Assembly: GCA_033398695.1 (NCBI GenBank)
Contig: CM065802.1
Span: forward strand, 146,554,096-146,618,095
Direction: 5' to 3'
DNA: 64,000 bases
From: Orobanche coerulescens
Lineage: Eukaryota; Streptophyta; Magnoliopsida; Lamiales; Orobanchaceae
The notes under the pieces are model-generated. The model did no database searches, was not told where the DNA came from, and saw nothing but the letters and a program-made list of their open reading frames with translations. The translations under genes and the position numbers were made by a program. Below are positions 47,247 through 57,825 of this stretch, piece after piece. Numbering within the stretch: position 1 is the first letter of the stretch; each line of letters begins with the position of its first letter.

Positions 47247-47730
47247 TGTAATATCCGCAATTTCGGATTCCGGTAATTTTCTTTTTTTTTTAACGGAAGT
47301 CCATTTTTGACGACTCGCTCATGACCGTATCGTAATTCTGAGAATGATTAATTTAGCACTTTTTGTCATCCGAGTTCGTTTCGGTATCGTTTTGTTGAGT
47401 TCCGTGTTCTCAAGCGGCTTTTCCGCACTTGAGTTCGATTCTTGCGAATCTCGTCCAAAACTGTTGTTTTGAGTTTTTCGTAAGTTCATTTAATGTTATT
47501 ATTGATTTTGTGAGCTTTGGCTTGGTGATTCGATCGTGTATCGTGTATTTCGGACGTTTTGGGCCATTTTCGTAATTTCCCCAAGTTTGGGGTAATTATT
47601 TTCCGTTGTCGAATTTCGAACCTTCGGGTGGTCGGAATCGTGTGTTCTCTTAGCGCTTGGATTCATTTTTGCGAGTACTTCATAATTATATCTTCGATTC
47701 ATATTCAGGTTCGGGTTTCAGGGTCGTCCG
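47247..47730 (+). repeat. Array A LTR3, left part
   Basis: Starts TGTAATATCCGCAATTTCGG and matches LTR1 up to CGGGTTTCAGGGTCGTCCG, where element B is inserted. It continues at 56576. Confidence 0.85.
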
Positions 47731-50130
47731 TGTAATACCCGTAATTTCGATCTCCGGTAATTTCTTTTTTTCGGCGGAAGTCCATTTTGACGACTCTCTC
47801 ATGACCGTTTCGTCATTCTGAGAATGATTAATTCTACACTTTTTGCCATCCGAGTTCGTTTCGGTGTTGTTTTGTTGAGTTCCGTGCTTTTTAGCGACTT
47901 TTCCGCACTTGAGTTCGATTCTTGCGAATCTCATCCGAAACTGCTGTTTCGAGTTTCCCGTAAGTCCGTTTAACTTTGTTAGACGTGTTGTGAACTTCGG
48001 TTTGGTTATTCGATCACGTATCGTGATTTCCGGGAGTTTTGGGCCATTTTGTAATTTCTTGAAAGTTACGGGCATCCGTATCTGTAATTGTTGTCTCCAC
48101 CCATTTCTTGGTCGCGTATGATTAATTATGGTATTATGTTTTCATTTCGGGTCGTTGATGTTGTCCGCGAACTTTTCGTCGTGTTCGTTCCGTACGTTTT
48201 CGGAAATCGGGTCGTCGAGCCACGTGGTCTGCATCGGCCGGACGGTTATGGATGGCCGGATGATTGCGGGCACCGGCCGGATAGGTGCGGCAGGAACCGG
48301 CGTAGCGCACGCTACGGCCGGAAGGCTGCGCGCGCTAACCGGCAGGTGTAGCGCACGCTATCAGCTGGCCTAACGCACGCTATCGGGTCTGGGCAGTGGG
48401 GTTCTGAGGTTCTGGACTCGGTCAGGATCGGCGGGTAGCTCACGCTACTGTCGGTCGTAGCGCACGCTAACCGGCAGGGGTAACGCATGCTGTCGGCCGA
48501 CTAGCGTACGTTACCTGGGCGAGCTTTTTAGTCCAGAGGTTACTGGACAGGTCGGCTAGCGCGCGCAGGCTTCCGGCCGTAGCGCATGCTAGCGGGGGTC
48601 GGGTCGGCAGGTTTGGTCGATGGTGCCGGGTCATGCGGGCCCTGGCCGAGGGTACTCGGCCGATACCGGCCGATAGCGCACGCTAGTCCGGGAAGGCTAG
48701 CGCACGCTAGTTCCGGCCCAGTATAAATGTGACAGAGTAGTCACATTTTCATTCATTTCTCACTTCCTTCCTCTTCTATCCGCGGCTGGCGATTCGAGGG
48801 TGGCAAACCCATGTTGTTTGACAACAAATCCACGAAGTTCTTGAGGTTATATCATTGATCAATCATCCTATAACATCCTTGGATCCAGCGAATCAATGTT
48901 AGATCTTTAGAACCCTACTTTTGGGGAGATTAGGGGGTTTTCGCGTTTTTGTCCGATTCATTCCGTTTTGTTGATTAATTCATGATGAATATGATTAATC
49001 TTGTTGGTACTCTTAGTTTCCCTACGGATTCATGGTATATTTCGTGGTTTTTATGGAATCGAGAGGGTTTGGTTGTGGTCCGCCCTCGTTGTTGTTTATA
49101 TACGAATATACATGAATCGTAGATGGGTTTTCGGGTGTATTCCAATTCCGTATTCATTTAGAAATGGTTTTGATTGTATTCTTCGAATCGTTAGGTTTGG
49201 TTTTGTTGGTTCCTAGCGTTCGTTGGTGACTTTCCTTTCCGTTCGTTGCGTCGTCAATTATTCAAGGCAAGTATTTTTAGAAACCTTTATGCTTAACGTG
49301 GAATGGTAAAGTATTTTGTGTGTGATTTTCTCACCTCGTGTTGGTCCGACAGGATCAAGGAGGAAATCCAAAGGGTTGAGTCCTGGATTCATGAGTTTGT
49401 ATAGCTAGCCAGTTCGGGATGGTCATTAGAGGCCTCGGGCGGGATCAATGATATTACTCTGTTCCCAAGGCGATGCATGTGCGTGTTTTGTTTTTATAAT
49501 GTGGCCAGCTCGGGAGGGTCCTTAGAGGCCTCGGGCGGGATCTATGATATTACTCTGTTCCCAAGGCAAATTGTTTGACTGTTTGTTTCCGGAAAAGACA
49601 TGTCTGGTTTTGGCTTTTCAAATTGATATTGGTGCATGTACTATGAAATGTGTAAGCGATTGGTTTGCCTTGAATACTTGTACTCACGTAATTGCTAACC
49701 CCTTTGGGGACCCGTTTTGGGGAAATTCTTGTTATGGATTTCAGGTTATGTTCAGTCAGACGATCGGGCGCTGGGATGGTACGAGGATGTCGGCCAAGGA
49801 TGTTGACATGTGCAATTGAGTCTTGTTATTTCCTACTGTCTCTTTTGATGTGGATGTTTTCCAAATTGTAAACTTATAGATTGTACTCGCGAGTACTTAG
49901 GCTTTTCCTTTCGGATTGTGATTGGTCTTCGTTGGAGTTACTGTATTTGTCGGTTGATGTTTATTATGCCGGTTGTACCGGACGTGTTGTTTTATGTTCT
50001 TGTTGTTAACAATTGTTTCCTTGCTAACCGAGGCGGTTAGTCGAGTGGTGTTTTCTTGTGTTAGCCTGGTGGGTCCCATGTAGGGGTCCACGGCGCTGTA
50101 ATACACCTCGAATATCTTGGGGGTGTTACA
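47731..50130 (+). repeat. Element B 5' LTR
   Basis: 2400 bp. The first about 400 bp are clearly homologous to the array A LTR start, but the palindrome class and downstream sequence differ. The TATA box CAGTATAAATG is at about 48719-48729. A 93-bp duplication (GAGGCCTCGGGCGGGATC, ATATTACTCTGTTCCCAAGG) lies at 49395-49567. It ends with the conserved module AGCCTGGTGGGTCCCA...GGCGCTGTAATACACC...GGTGTTACA. Small ORFs here are not protein-like. Confidence 0.9.
48302..48711. promoter_or_regulatory. TAGCGCACGCTA palindrome cluster in B 5' LTR
   Basis: About twelve motifs, mostly TAGCGCACGCTA, with TAACGCACGCTA, TAGCGTACGTTA and TAGCGCATGCTA, alternating with GGCCGG/CCGGCAGG spacers. The block GTCCAGAGGTTACTGGACAGG lies inside (about 48531). 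The last motif ends 10 bp before the TATA box. The 3' LTR cluster is at 54724-55157. Confidence 0.72.
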
Positions 50131-50135
50131 GAAAA

Positions 50136-50147
50136 TGGTATCAGATC
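50136..50147 (+). other. Element B primer binding site (tRNA-iMet)
   Basis: TGGTATCAGATC, matching the canonical TGGTATCAGAGC at 11 of 12 positions, five bases after the LTR. Confidence 0.88.
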
Positions 50148-50309
50148 TATAGGTTTATGGAGACCTAGGCTTGTCGGTTATTTGGGTCTAGTTATGTTTT
50201 GTTTTGCACATTGTCACACCGCTGCCGGCATCTCAGTACATCCAGTGCTCGTATGTTTTCCTTACTCGATCCTCTTGTTTTCTCGTATTGAATTTCCACT
50301 TCTTGAACT

Positions 50310-50531
50310 GTGATTGCCTCTCTCGTACTTATCGTCGAGTTGTTTTTCGATCCATCCGGTTCGTGTACTTTTGATTCTAGTATTGCGCAGTCCTTTATCT
50401 CTCTGGAGTATGTGCGCCGTTCTGGGCTTGACCGTTTGTCGTCTTGCGAGCCTTCCATCGCTAAACTTCCTAGCGTTGGTGGGATCATTGGTGATCGAAA
50501 GATCCGAGATTTGCTCCGTGGTATACTGTGA
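50310..50531 (+). pseudogene. Aspartic protease relic in element B
   Basis: A 73-codon frame containing VELFFDPS, then FDSSIAQSFISLEYVRRSGL and KLPSVGGIIGDRKIRDL. This matches the pattern of gypsy proteases ([17 protein letters not shown] ... G...G.R.I.D) with the catalytic DTG replaced by DSS. The downstream RT is gone. It is the only recognisable pol trace in B and shows descent from an autonomous gypsy element. Homology is judged from this short pattern alone, so confidence is moderate. Confidence 0.5.
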
Positions 50532-51499
50532 GAGGGCTTGACCCTCTAGTCTTTTGTTGTATGATGGAATCTGTGTTTGGTAATTGCGATATACTAAATG
50601 TATGTTGAGCCGAACGTACTGATGGGTTGGACACCGAGGGGTGCAGTATGATGTGGAAGTTTTGAACATTGATATGTTCCGGAAAAGGTATCGATGGCAG
50701 AGTTTGTTGGGAAACTCACATAGATGGTTTCGACATGTGTTCGAATCGGTGTTCATTAGTTATGCTGTTAAACTTGAAGAGATAAGTTTGACATATGCTT
50801 AGAATTAGTGTTTCCGAGTTGCGCTTGTTGAACTGGTGATTTTTGAATGCCGTATATGCGTGTGTTCGGAAATGATGGTACTTGGCTAATTACTGTTATT
50901 TACAACCAATGTGTTTCTATTAATAATAATACATGCGGCGTGCATGCTTGAAAATCTCTGAGACTTGATCGTATTGTGGGTTTTTGAAAGTGACGTGAAT
51001 TTGGGCGAGCCAGCCTTGCATTTCCAAATAAAACCTTGTGTCGGTATTTAAAGGTCGTGTATAAAAGTGTTTAGGCCATTTTATAAAATGCTACCGCTGT
51101 TAAACCCTTGTCGTATTTGAAAGAGTCTTGAAAACGATTTTTAACTTATTAGTTTTATTTTCGAATAACTAGAGTATACAATTTTAAAAATCAGATTAGC
51201 TTGGGGAAACCTAGGCTGTCGATTCAAGTTGTGTTTGTTGAGTTTTGTCTCATCGAATTTTGTCTGACTTAGTCGCATCGCGACGCATCGTTTGAGATCA
51301 TTGGTCGTGATTAGTATCGAGGGGCGGTCGTCACTTACGTGCGACCTATGGATGTAAAACTCCCTTCCTTGTGTTGTGCCTCGTGTGACACGAGTTATTT
51401 GTATGATTAGTCGTTAAATGATGGAATCCTTCTGTGGATTTTGATTTCACGATATGTGTTTATTAGACTCTCGTATTTGGTTTATACGAGGAGTGTAAA
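50532..51499 (+). other. Element B internal, no recognisable gene
   Basis: It contains no motif I can assign. The 50880-51350 part has the poly-A/T-rich style of the D internal region. A minus-strand ORF at 50262-50756 overlaps the protease relic and has no domain. Confidence 0.5.
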
Positions 51500-52110
51500 T
51501 CACTTCGATGTATTTTCGAACCGCATTTTATCCGCTGCGTGAGTTCTTTCAAAACGGCTTTTGGCATTTTGCAAACTGAGTTTTATTTCGTAAAACCGAT
51601 TCCCTAAATCAAGTTTTGGCATTTTGGCCTTGAACATTTCATGATGGTTTGACAAATGATTTTGTGAGCTTTGGAAAATATTACCGTCATTGGTCTTTTT
51701 AGCATTTTCTAAATGACATGGGAAATTGTGCTTAGCCTGGTAAACCCGTGTGAGAAAGGTTTACGGCATGTAATTTTTCTGATATGTTCTGTTGTTGTCT
51801 ATGTGGGTCGTTAGCGTACGCTACGCTTTGCGGCTAGCGCGTGCGAGAGTGCGTTGGTAGCACGCTAAGGGGAGGATAGCGCACGCTACCTGGTAGTTCA
51901 GGCGATCCCAGAGCTACCGGGTGGTGCGAAGTTCTCATTAGCGCACGCTAACACTTGGGGTTAGCGCACGCTAACAGTGTATTTTTGGTCAGGAGTTTTG
52001 TTTGGTGCCGTGATAGCGCACGCTAACCTTAATGATTAGCGCACGCTAATTGTGTCCAGTATAAATACTGGACACCAGTCTAGAAGTTGCATTTATCTTC
52101 ATTTCTTCTT
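51500..52110 (+). repeat. LTR fragments (3' end module joined to a U3 palindrome cluster) inside B
   Basis: 51510-51640 is the reverse complement of LTR G 9302-9430. It is followed by the LTR-end module TTAGCCTGGTAAACCCGTGT...TTTACGGCATGTAAT but no GGGTGTTACA. Directly after come about eight TAGCGCACGCTA palindromes (51811-52050) and a TATA box CCAGTATAAATACTGG (52057-52072). The arrangement is an LTR end fused to an LTR promoter (called H here). Confidence 0.55.
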
Positions 52111-54111
52111 CTTCCTCCATGAGTTTGAGATGTAGCGACTAGGGTTCGCATCTGGGCTGATTTTTCTTCCATCCAAAGGTGTTTTGGAGTATCCTAGATG
52201 ATTTTTAACATCATCTAATCCATTGTTCTTCGCCGAATCTAGGTATTTTCTTGAATCCCTAGAGTTGACTTTTTGGAGTTTTGTTCTTGATATCATTTTC
52301 CATCCAGTTTTGATAAACCGATTGTTGTTTTAACGATGTTGTTAAACATATCCTAGGGATTGTATATCACTGTCTTGATTTTGAACGATTTAATGAGTGT
52401 GCTATGATGTGTTAAAGTGAATGTTGACACGTGTGAATTCTGGGCATTTTGGCCTATTGTACTTCTGAAAAACCTTGAGTATCTTAGAAAATAAACCTCG
52501 AGACGTACTTTTAAAATGAATTATTTTCTCACAGTGTTCTCAAGTTGCCTACTAGCGCCACGCTATGTTTCAAAATTATTCTACTTTGAGGATCAAAATA
52601 TTTTGAGATATTTCTAATGATTTAGAAACGCATTCGCTTAGACCCGAAGGTCGAATATTGCTGAAAAGTTCTAATTTAAAGAAAGGTGTCTTCATTTTTT
52701 TTATCAAACGCAAGATGATTTTTTTTAAAGAAAAAGTCTCGATGACGATGTTTGTACTACTTTTTGATATATGATACACAAGATCAACTAGTGCTTGCAA
52801 ATTATTTTCAAAAGGTGGTTTTTGTTATCAAAACCTATCATTCATATTTTCGGTCCGGGAATATATGTGTAATGTTCGTACTCTCGTTAGGGTGTTAACC
52901 CCCGAGTTGTGGTTGAATCGGTGGTGTGAGCGTTGAGTCCTTCGCCACACATTTGTCGTGGTAGCCTCTGTGAGGGGTGTGATGTTGGTATTGGATGTTG
53001 TCGCCTCGTAGCGGTTTATGCGTTATCGCATATATGCGAGCTGTTAGAGCTCGGGTTGGTATGATTGTGTGCATCGGTGATTGTTCCGCGTTGTGTCGAT
53101 TGCTTGTTGTATTGTTACCTTGGTTCCGTTGTTGTGAGTTTCGGGGGCGAGGTCAAAGGTAATACCCGTACTATTTTGACTTCTACATTTTCTCTTTCTC
53201 CAGTCTATCGATTCGCTCGTGTTCATTGATACCTTATGAACTTGTTCTGTACCTTGGTTTCATCGTTCGAACGAGCTGTAATCTAGTTTTGAGTCGATCT
53301 GGTTATCGCTGTAACTTTTCCAAATTCGGTTCGATTCTTGTGAACCTTGTTCGGAAGTAACATCTTTTGGTTCTAATAGTTCTTTTATTCTAAGTGGATC
53401 AGATTTTGAACTTCTGTATTTTTGGCTCTATCGACTCGTTTATGCTCGTTAACATTTCTGAACTTTCCCTACCCTTGCTTTTGTTGATCGAACGAGGGTG
53501 GTATTGTTTCGGAATAACTCATCTGTCGTTGTGGCTTTTCAATCGCTATTCCCTTTCCTGTGGATTTTATGGGAATGCACGTCTTGCTGTTCTCACCAGG
53601 TCATCATGGGAGTTGTTGTTTGAATTTTATTATCCTACGTGTTTCGGACATAATTGTTCGATTTTTGTTGTCTCAATCGTTTGTTTGTTCGGTTTTTATT
53701 CTCGTTTCGTGATTGTTGAGCGTTCAGGCTCCTTCGTAATTCCCTTAAGTTCGGGAAATTAGTCACGTTTTCGATCTTCCAACCCTTGGGCGTTGGAATT
53801 CCGTATTTGTTCAGCGTTTGGCTCGCGTTTTGGTTGATGAACCGTTGGGTTGGTCAATCGTATTGATTTTCGTTCATTGAGTTTTGTGATTGTTCGGATA
53901 ATCGACTCGATTGCATTGTCTGTTTGATGACACTTGTCACTTGTTGATTTTATTCTGTCTCTAGCGTTGTGTTAGTCGCCGTGGAGCGTATTTTCATGTC
54001 GTATGTCTCTTTGCGCTTCTTGCAGCGTTTCGCCGTCGGGCGCGAGTTTTCGGTTTTTGTGTATCTCGTTGAGTTTCCTGGCAGGGGATATTGCTTCTCC
54101 CTACTTATTGT
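52111..54111 (+). other. Element B internal, R-like and unassigned sequence
   Basis: 52190-52340 resembles the post-TATA region of the array A LTR (TCTAGGTATTTTCTTGAAT... against TCGAGGTAATTTCTTGAAA), so H continues here. 52960-53915 recurs inverted at 63030-64000. It contains a diverged internal duplication of about 235 bp (TTCTCCAGTCTATCGATTCG near 53200 against TGGCTCTATCGACTCGTTTA near 53421). The ORF at 53394-53762 is not conserved in the inverted copy. No gene is supported. Confidence 0.5.
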
Positions 54112-54148
54112 AAGTTTCGGGACGAAACTTCTTTTAAGGAGGGTAGAA
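54112..54148 (+). other. PPT-proximal hairpin and PPT of element B
   Basis: AAGTTTCG-GGA-CGAAACTT followed by CTTTTAAGGAGGGTAGAA, then the 3' LTR. Confidence 0.82.
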
Positions 54149-56575
54149 TGTAATACCCGTAATTTCGATCTCTGGTAATTTCTTTTTTTCGGCGGAAGTC
54201 CGTTTTGACGACTCAATCATGACCGTTTCGTCATTCTGAGAATGATTAATTCTACACTTTTTGCCATCCGAGTTTGTTTTGGTGTTGTTTTGTTGAGTTC
54301 CGTGCTTTTTTACGACTTTTCCGCACTTGAGTTCGATTCTTGCGAATCTCATCCGAAACTGCTGTTTCGAGTTTCCCGTAAGTCCGTTTAACTTTGTTAG
54401 ACGTGTTGTGAACTTCGGTTTGGTTATTCGATCACGTATCGTGATTTTCGGGCGTTTTGGGCCATTTTGTAATTTCTTGAAAGTTACGGGTATCCGTATC
54501 TGTAATTGTTGTCTCGACCCGTTTCTTAGTCGCGTATGATTAATTATGGTATTATGTTTTCATTTCGGGTCATTGATGTTGTCCGCGAACTTTTCCTCAT
54601 GTTCGTTCCGTACATTTTCGGAAATCGGGTCGTCGAGCCCTGGTGGTCGGGTACTGGCCGGACGGTTGCGGGACTGGCCGGACGATTGCAGGCACCGGCC
54701 GGACAGGTGCGGCAGGAACCGACGTAGCGCACGCTACGGCCGGAAGGCTGCGCGCGCTAACCGGCAGGTGTAGCGCACGCTATCGGCTGGCCTAACGCAC
54801 GATATCGGCTGGCCTAACGCACGCTATCGGGTCTGGGCAGTGGGGTTCTGAGGTTCTGGACTAGGTCAGGATCGGTGGGTAGCGCACGCTACTGTCGGTC
54901 GTAGCGCATGCTAACCGGCAGGGGTAGCGCACGCCGTCGGCCGACTAGCGTACGTTACCTGGGCGAGCTTTTTAGTCCAGAGGTTACTGGACAGGTCGGC
55001 TAGCGCGCGCAGGCTTCCGGCCGTAGCGCACGCTAGCGGGGGTCGGGTCGGCAGGTTTGGTCGGCAGGTTTGGTCGGTGGTGTCGGGTCGTGCCGAGGGT
55101 ACTCGCCCGATACCGGCCGATAGCGCACGCTAGTCCGGGAAGTCTAGCGCACGCTAGTTCCGGCCCAGTATAAATGTGACGAGCAGTCACATTTTCATTC
55201 ATTTCTCACTTCCTTCCTCTTCTATCCGCGGCTGGCGATTCGAGGGTGGCGAAGCCATGTTGTTTGACAACAAATCCATGAAGTTCTTGAGGTTATATCA
55301 TTGATCAATCATCCTATAACATCCTTCGATCCTGCGAATCAAGGTTAGATCTTTAGAACCCTACTTTTGGGGAGATTTGGGGGTTTTCGCGTTTTTGTCC
55401 GATTCATTCCGTTTGTTGATTAATTCATGATGAATATGATTAATCTTGTTGGTATTCTTAGTTTCCCTATGGATTCATGGTATATTTTGTGGTTTTTACG
55501 GAATCGAGAGTGTTTGGTTGTGGTCCGCCCTCGTTGTTGTTTATATACGAATATACATGAATCGTAGGCGGGTTTTCGGGTGTATTCCAATTCCGTATTC
55601 ATTTAGAAATGGTTGTGATTGTATTCTTCGAATCGTTATGTTCGGTTTCATTGGTTCCTAGCGTTCGTTGGTGACTTTCCTTTCCATTCGTTGCGTCGTC
55701 AATTATTCAAGGCAAGTATTTTTGGAAACCTTTATGCTTAACGTGGAATGGTAATGTATTTTGTGTGTGATTTGCTCACCTCGTGTTGGTCCGACGGGAT
55801 CAATGAGGGAATGCAAAGGGTTGAGTCCTGGATTCATGAGTTTGTATAGCTAGCCAGTTCGGGAGGGTCCTTAGAGGCCTCGGGCGGGATCAATGATATT
55901 ACTCTGTTCCCAAGGCGATGCATGTGCGTGTTTTGTTTTTATAATGTGGCCAGCTCAGGAGGGTCCTTAGAGGCCTCGGGCGGGATCTATGATATTACTC
56001 TGTTCCCAAGGCAAATTGTTTGACTGTTTGTTTCCGGAAAAGACATGTCTGGTTTTGGCTTTTGAAATTGATATTGGTGCATGTACTATGAAATGTGTAA
56101 GCGATTGGTTTGCCTTGAATACTTGTACTAGCGTAATTGCTAACCCCTTTGGGGACCCGTTTTGGGGAAATTCTTGTTATGGATTTCAGGTTATGTTCAG
56201 TCAGACGATCGGGCGCTGGGATGGTACGCGGATGTCGGCCAAGGTTGTTCACATGTGCAATTGAGTCTTGTTATTTCCTAATGTCTCTTTTGATGTGGAT
56301 GTTTTCCAAATTGTAAACTTATAGATTGTACTCGCGAGTACTTAGGCTTTTCCTTTCGGATTGTGATTGGTCTTCGTTGGAGTTACTGTATTTGTCGGTT
56401 GATGTTTATTATGCCGGTTGTACCGGACGTGTTGTTTTATGTTCTTGTTGTTAACAATTGTTTCCTTGCTAACCGAGGCGGTTAGTCGAGTGGTGTTTTC
56501 TTGTGTTAGCCTGGTGGGTCCCATGTAGGGTTCCACGGCGCTGTAATACACCTCAAATATCTTGGGGGTGTTACA
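54149..56575 (+). repeat. Element B 3' LTR
   Basis: 2427 bp, colinear with 47731-50130. The palindrome cluster at 54724-55157 has a tandem duplication of about 22 bp (CTGGCCTAACGCACG-type unit at about 54786-54830) absent from the 5' LTR. It also has a doubled GGCAGGTTTGGTC and a loss of about 20 bp before GCCGAGGGTACTCG. TATA box at 55169-55175; 93-bp duplication at about 55850-56010. Confidence 0.9.
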
Positions 56576-57825
56576 GTTAGGGCCGTCGGAGTGGCCACGG
56601 CCGAGTCACGGCCGCACTTCTTGGAGCAGGGCCTGGCCTGGCCGAGTTACGGCCGTAAGGTGCCGGTTAAGGCCGTACATGCTCGCGAACATGGTCGGAC
56701 GAGTACGATTCTGGTAAGAAAGTCGATTCTGGCCGTCTGGTGCAGCGGTGTTCGGACGAATGCCGGTTACGGCCGTAAGGACCTGCCGGGTACGGCCGTA
56801 AGTGCCGAGTTACGGCCGTAAGGCCCTGTCGGTTACGGCCGTAAGAGATCGGCAGGCGCTGGGCGGATTTTGACGAATGCCGGTTACGACCGTAAGGCCC
56901 TGCCGGTTACGGCCGTAACCCTGTCGGCCATATATAGGCAGTGACCGGCCAGACCTCATTTTTTTCATCATTTCTCCACCTGGGTGCGGCTGGCGACGGG
57001 AAAAATTGGGAAGTGGAGTTTTTGGTCGATTCCACTCAATTTCTAAGCGTTTTTGAGGATTCTTGTCGATTCTATCAACATCAAATCATTGTTCTTTGTC
57101 GGATCGAGGTAATTTCTTGAAATCTCCTAGAATTTGATTCTCGAGATTTCTTCTTGATTTTCATTGTTTATCCAAATTTGATGAATTAGTTGATGTTAGT
57201 AAACATTATTAATCGTTTTCTATGGATTGTATATCCATATCTTCGATTCGTTCAACCCGATTGATGATTCTTAGGTTCTTGGGGAACTTTGAACATTTAG
57301 TGTTAGCTTAAATGTCTCAAAGAGTTTCTTTCGGTCGTTGTGTTGATTTCGATTGATATTGTATTATTGAATCAATTGTATTTCATTCAAGGTTGTTCGA
57401 GTACTTGTGTTTATCGGATGACGCCGTTTGTTGTTCGTGGAAGGATTTCATCACCTTCGGTTGAGGCAAGTTTTATACTTGTACTAGTCAATGAGATTAA
57501 TGTTATCATATAATGTGTATGAATGTGTTGTATCATTCCGAGACATAGTCTCTTCATAAGTTCATTGATATTAAAGGGATCGTTCGATACGATACTCTTC
57601 GGCAATTATGCCAAATGTTTATTATTGTTCATTAATGGCCGGTTCAAGGCATTGGGGTACCCGTTGTTAATGTTATTGTCGATAGCCAGTTCGCGGTATC
57701 GATGTATCAATTGTTGTTGTTAATATTAACGTCGATCTAAGACATGTTGTAATCATTGTTATTAATGTTGGCGTCCTGTCATTCATGTTGTATTAGCCGA
57801 TTGAAGGCATTGTCGTATTCGTTCT
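56576..57825 (+). repeat. Array A LTR3, right part
   Basis: It resumes at GGCCGTCGGAGTGGCC after the right flank of B. Palindrome cluster 56647-56918, TATA box near 56930, then LTR1-like sequence to CGTATTCGTTCT. Element C is inserted there, at the equivalent of LTR1 position about 39260. Confidence 0.87.

Larger units (their letters stand above)
47731..56575 (+). mobile_element. Element B: complete non-autonomous gypsy-type LTR element
   Basis: 8.8 kb. LTRs at 47731-50130 and 54149-56575 start TGTAATACCCGTAATTTCG and end TTGGGGGTGTTACA. Flanks are GTCCG on the left and GTTAG on the right, a TSD with two substitutions judged against the uninterrupted site in LTR1 (GTCCGGGCCGTCGG). It has a primer binding site, PPT-proximal hairpin and PPT, but the 4-kb internal region holds no RT or integrase, only a decayed protease trace and LTR fragments. 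Its movement must have relied on proteins from a relative. It is inserted in LTR3 of array A. Confidence 0.88.
37523..57825 (+). mobile_element. Array A: LTR-internal-LTR-internal-LTR, with B nested
   Basis: Three same-orientation LTRs of one gypsy family (37523-41536; 43242-46619; 47247-47730 continued at 56576-57825) are separated by two copies of a short internal region. The expected TSD at the left is AGCAC (37518-37522). LTR2 lacks its last 460 bp, and the second internal copy lacks its first part. The two are joined at 46617-46619 through a 3-bp TTC microhomology. LTR3 is split by element B and ends at the insertion of element C. Unequal recombination between LTRs of two copies followed by a deletion explains the layout. 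The only protein trace is a pair of zinc knuckles, so A is non-autonomous. Confidence 0.85.

Noticed and set aside
50262..50756. 164-codon minus-strand ORF in element B
   Set aside because: It lies antisense to the protease relic, has no domain and shows low-complexity basic composition typical of a shadow frame.
53394..53762. 122-codon hydrophobic ORF in element B as a possible membrane protein
   Set aside because: The homologous inverted copy at 63030-64000 does not keep the frame, and there is no recognisable domain. It is a chance ORF in T-rich internal DNA.
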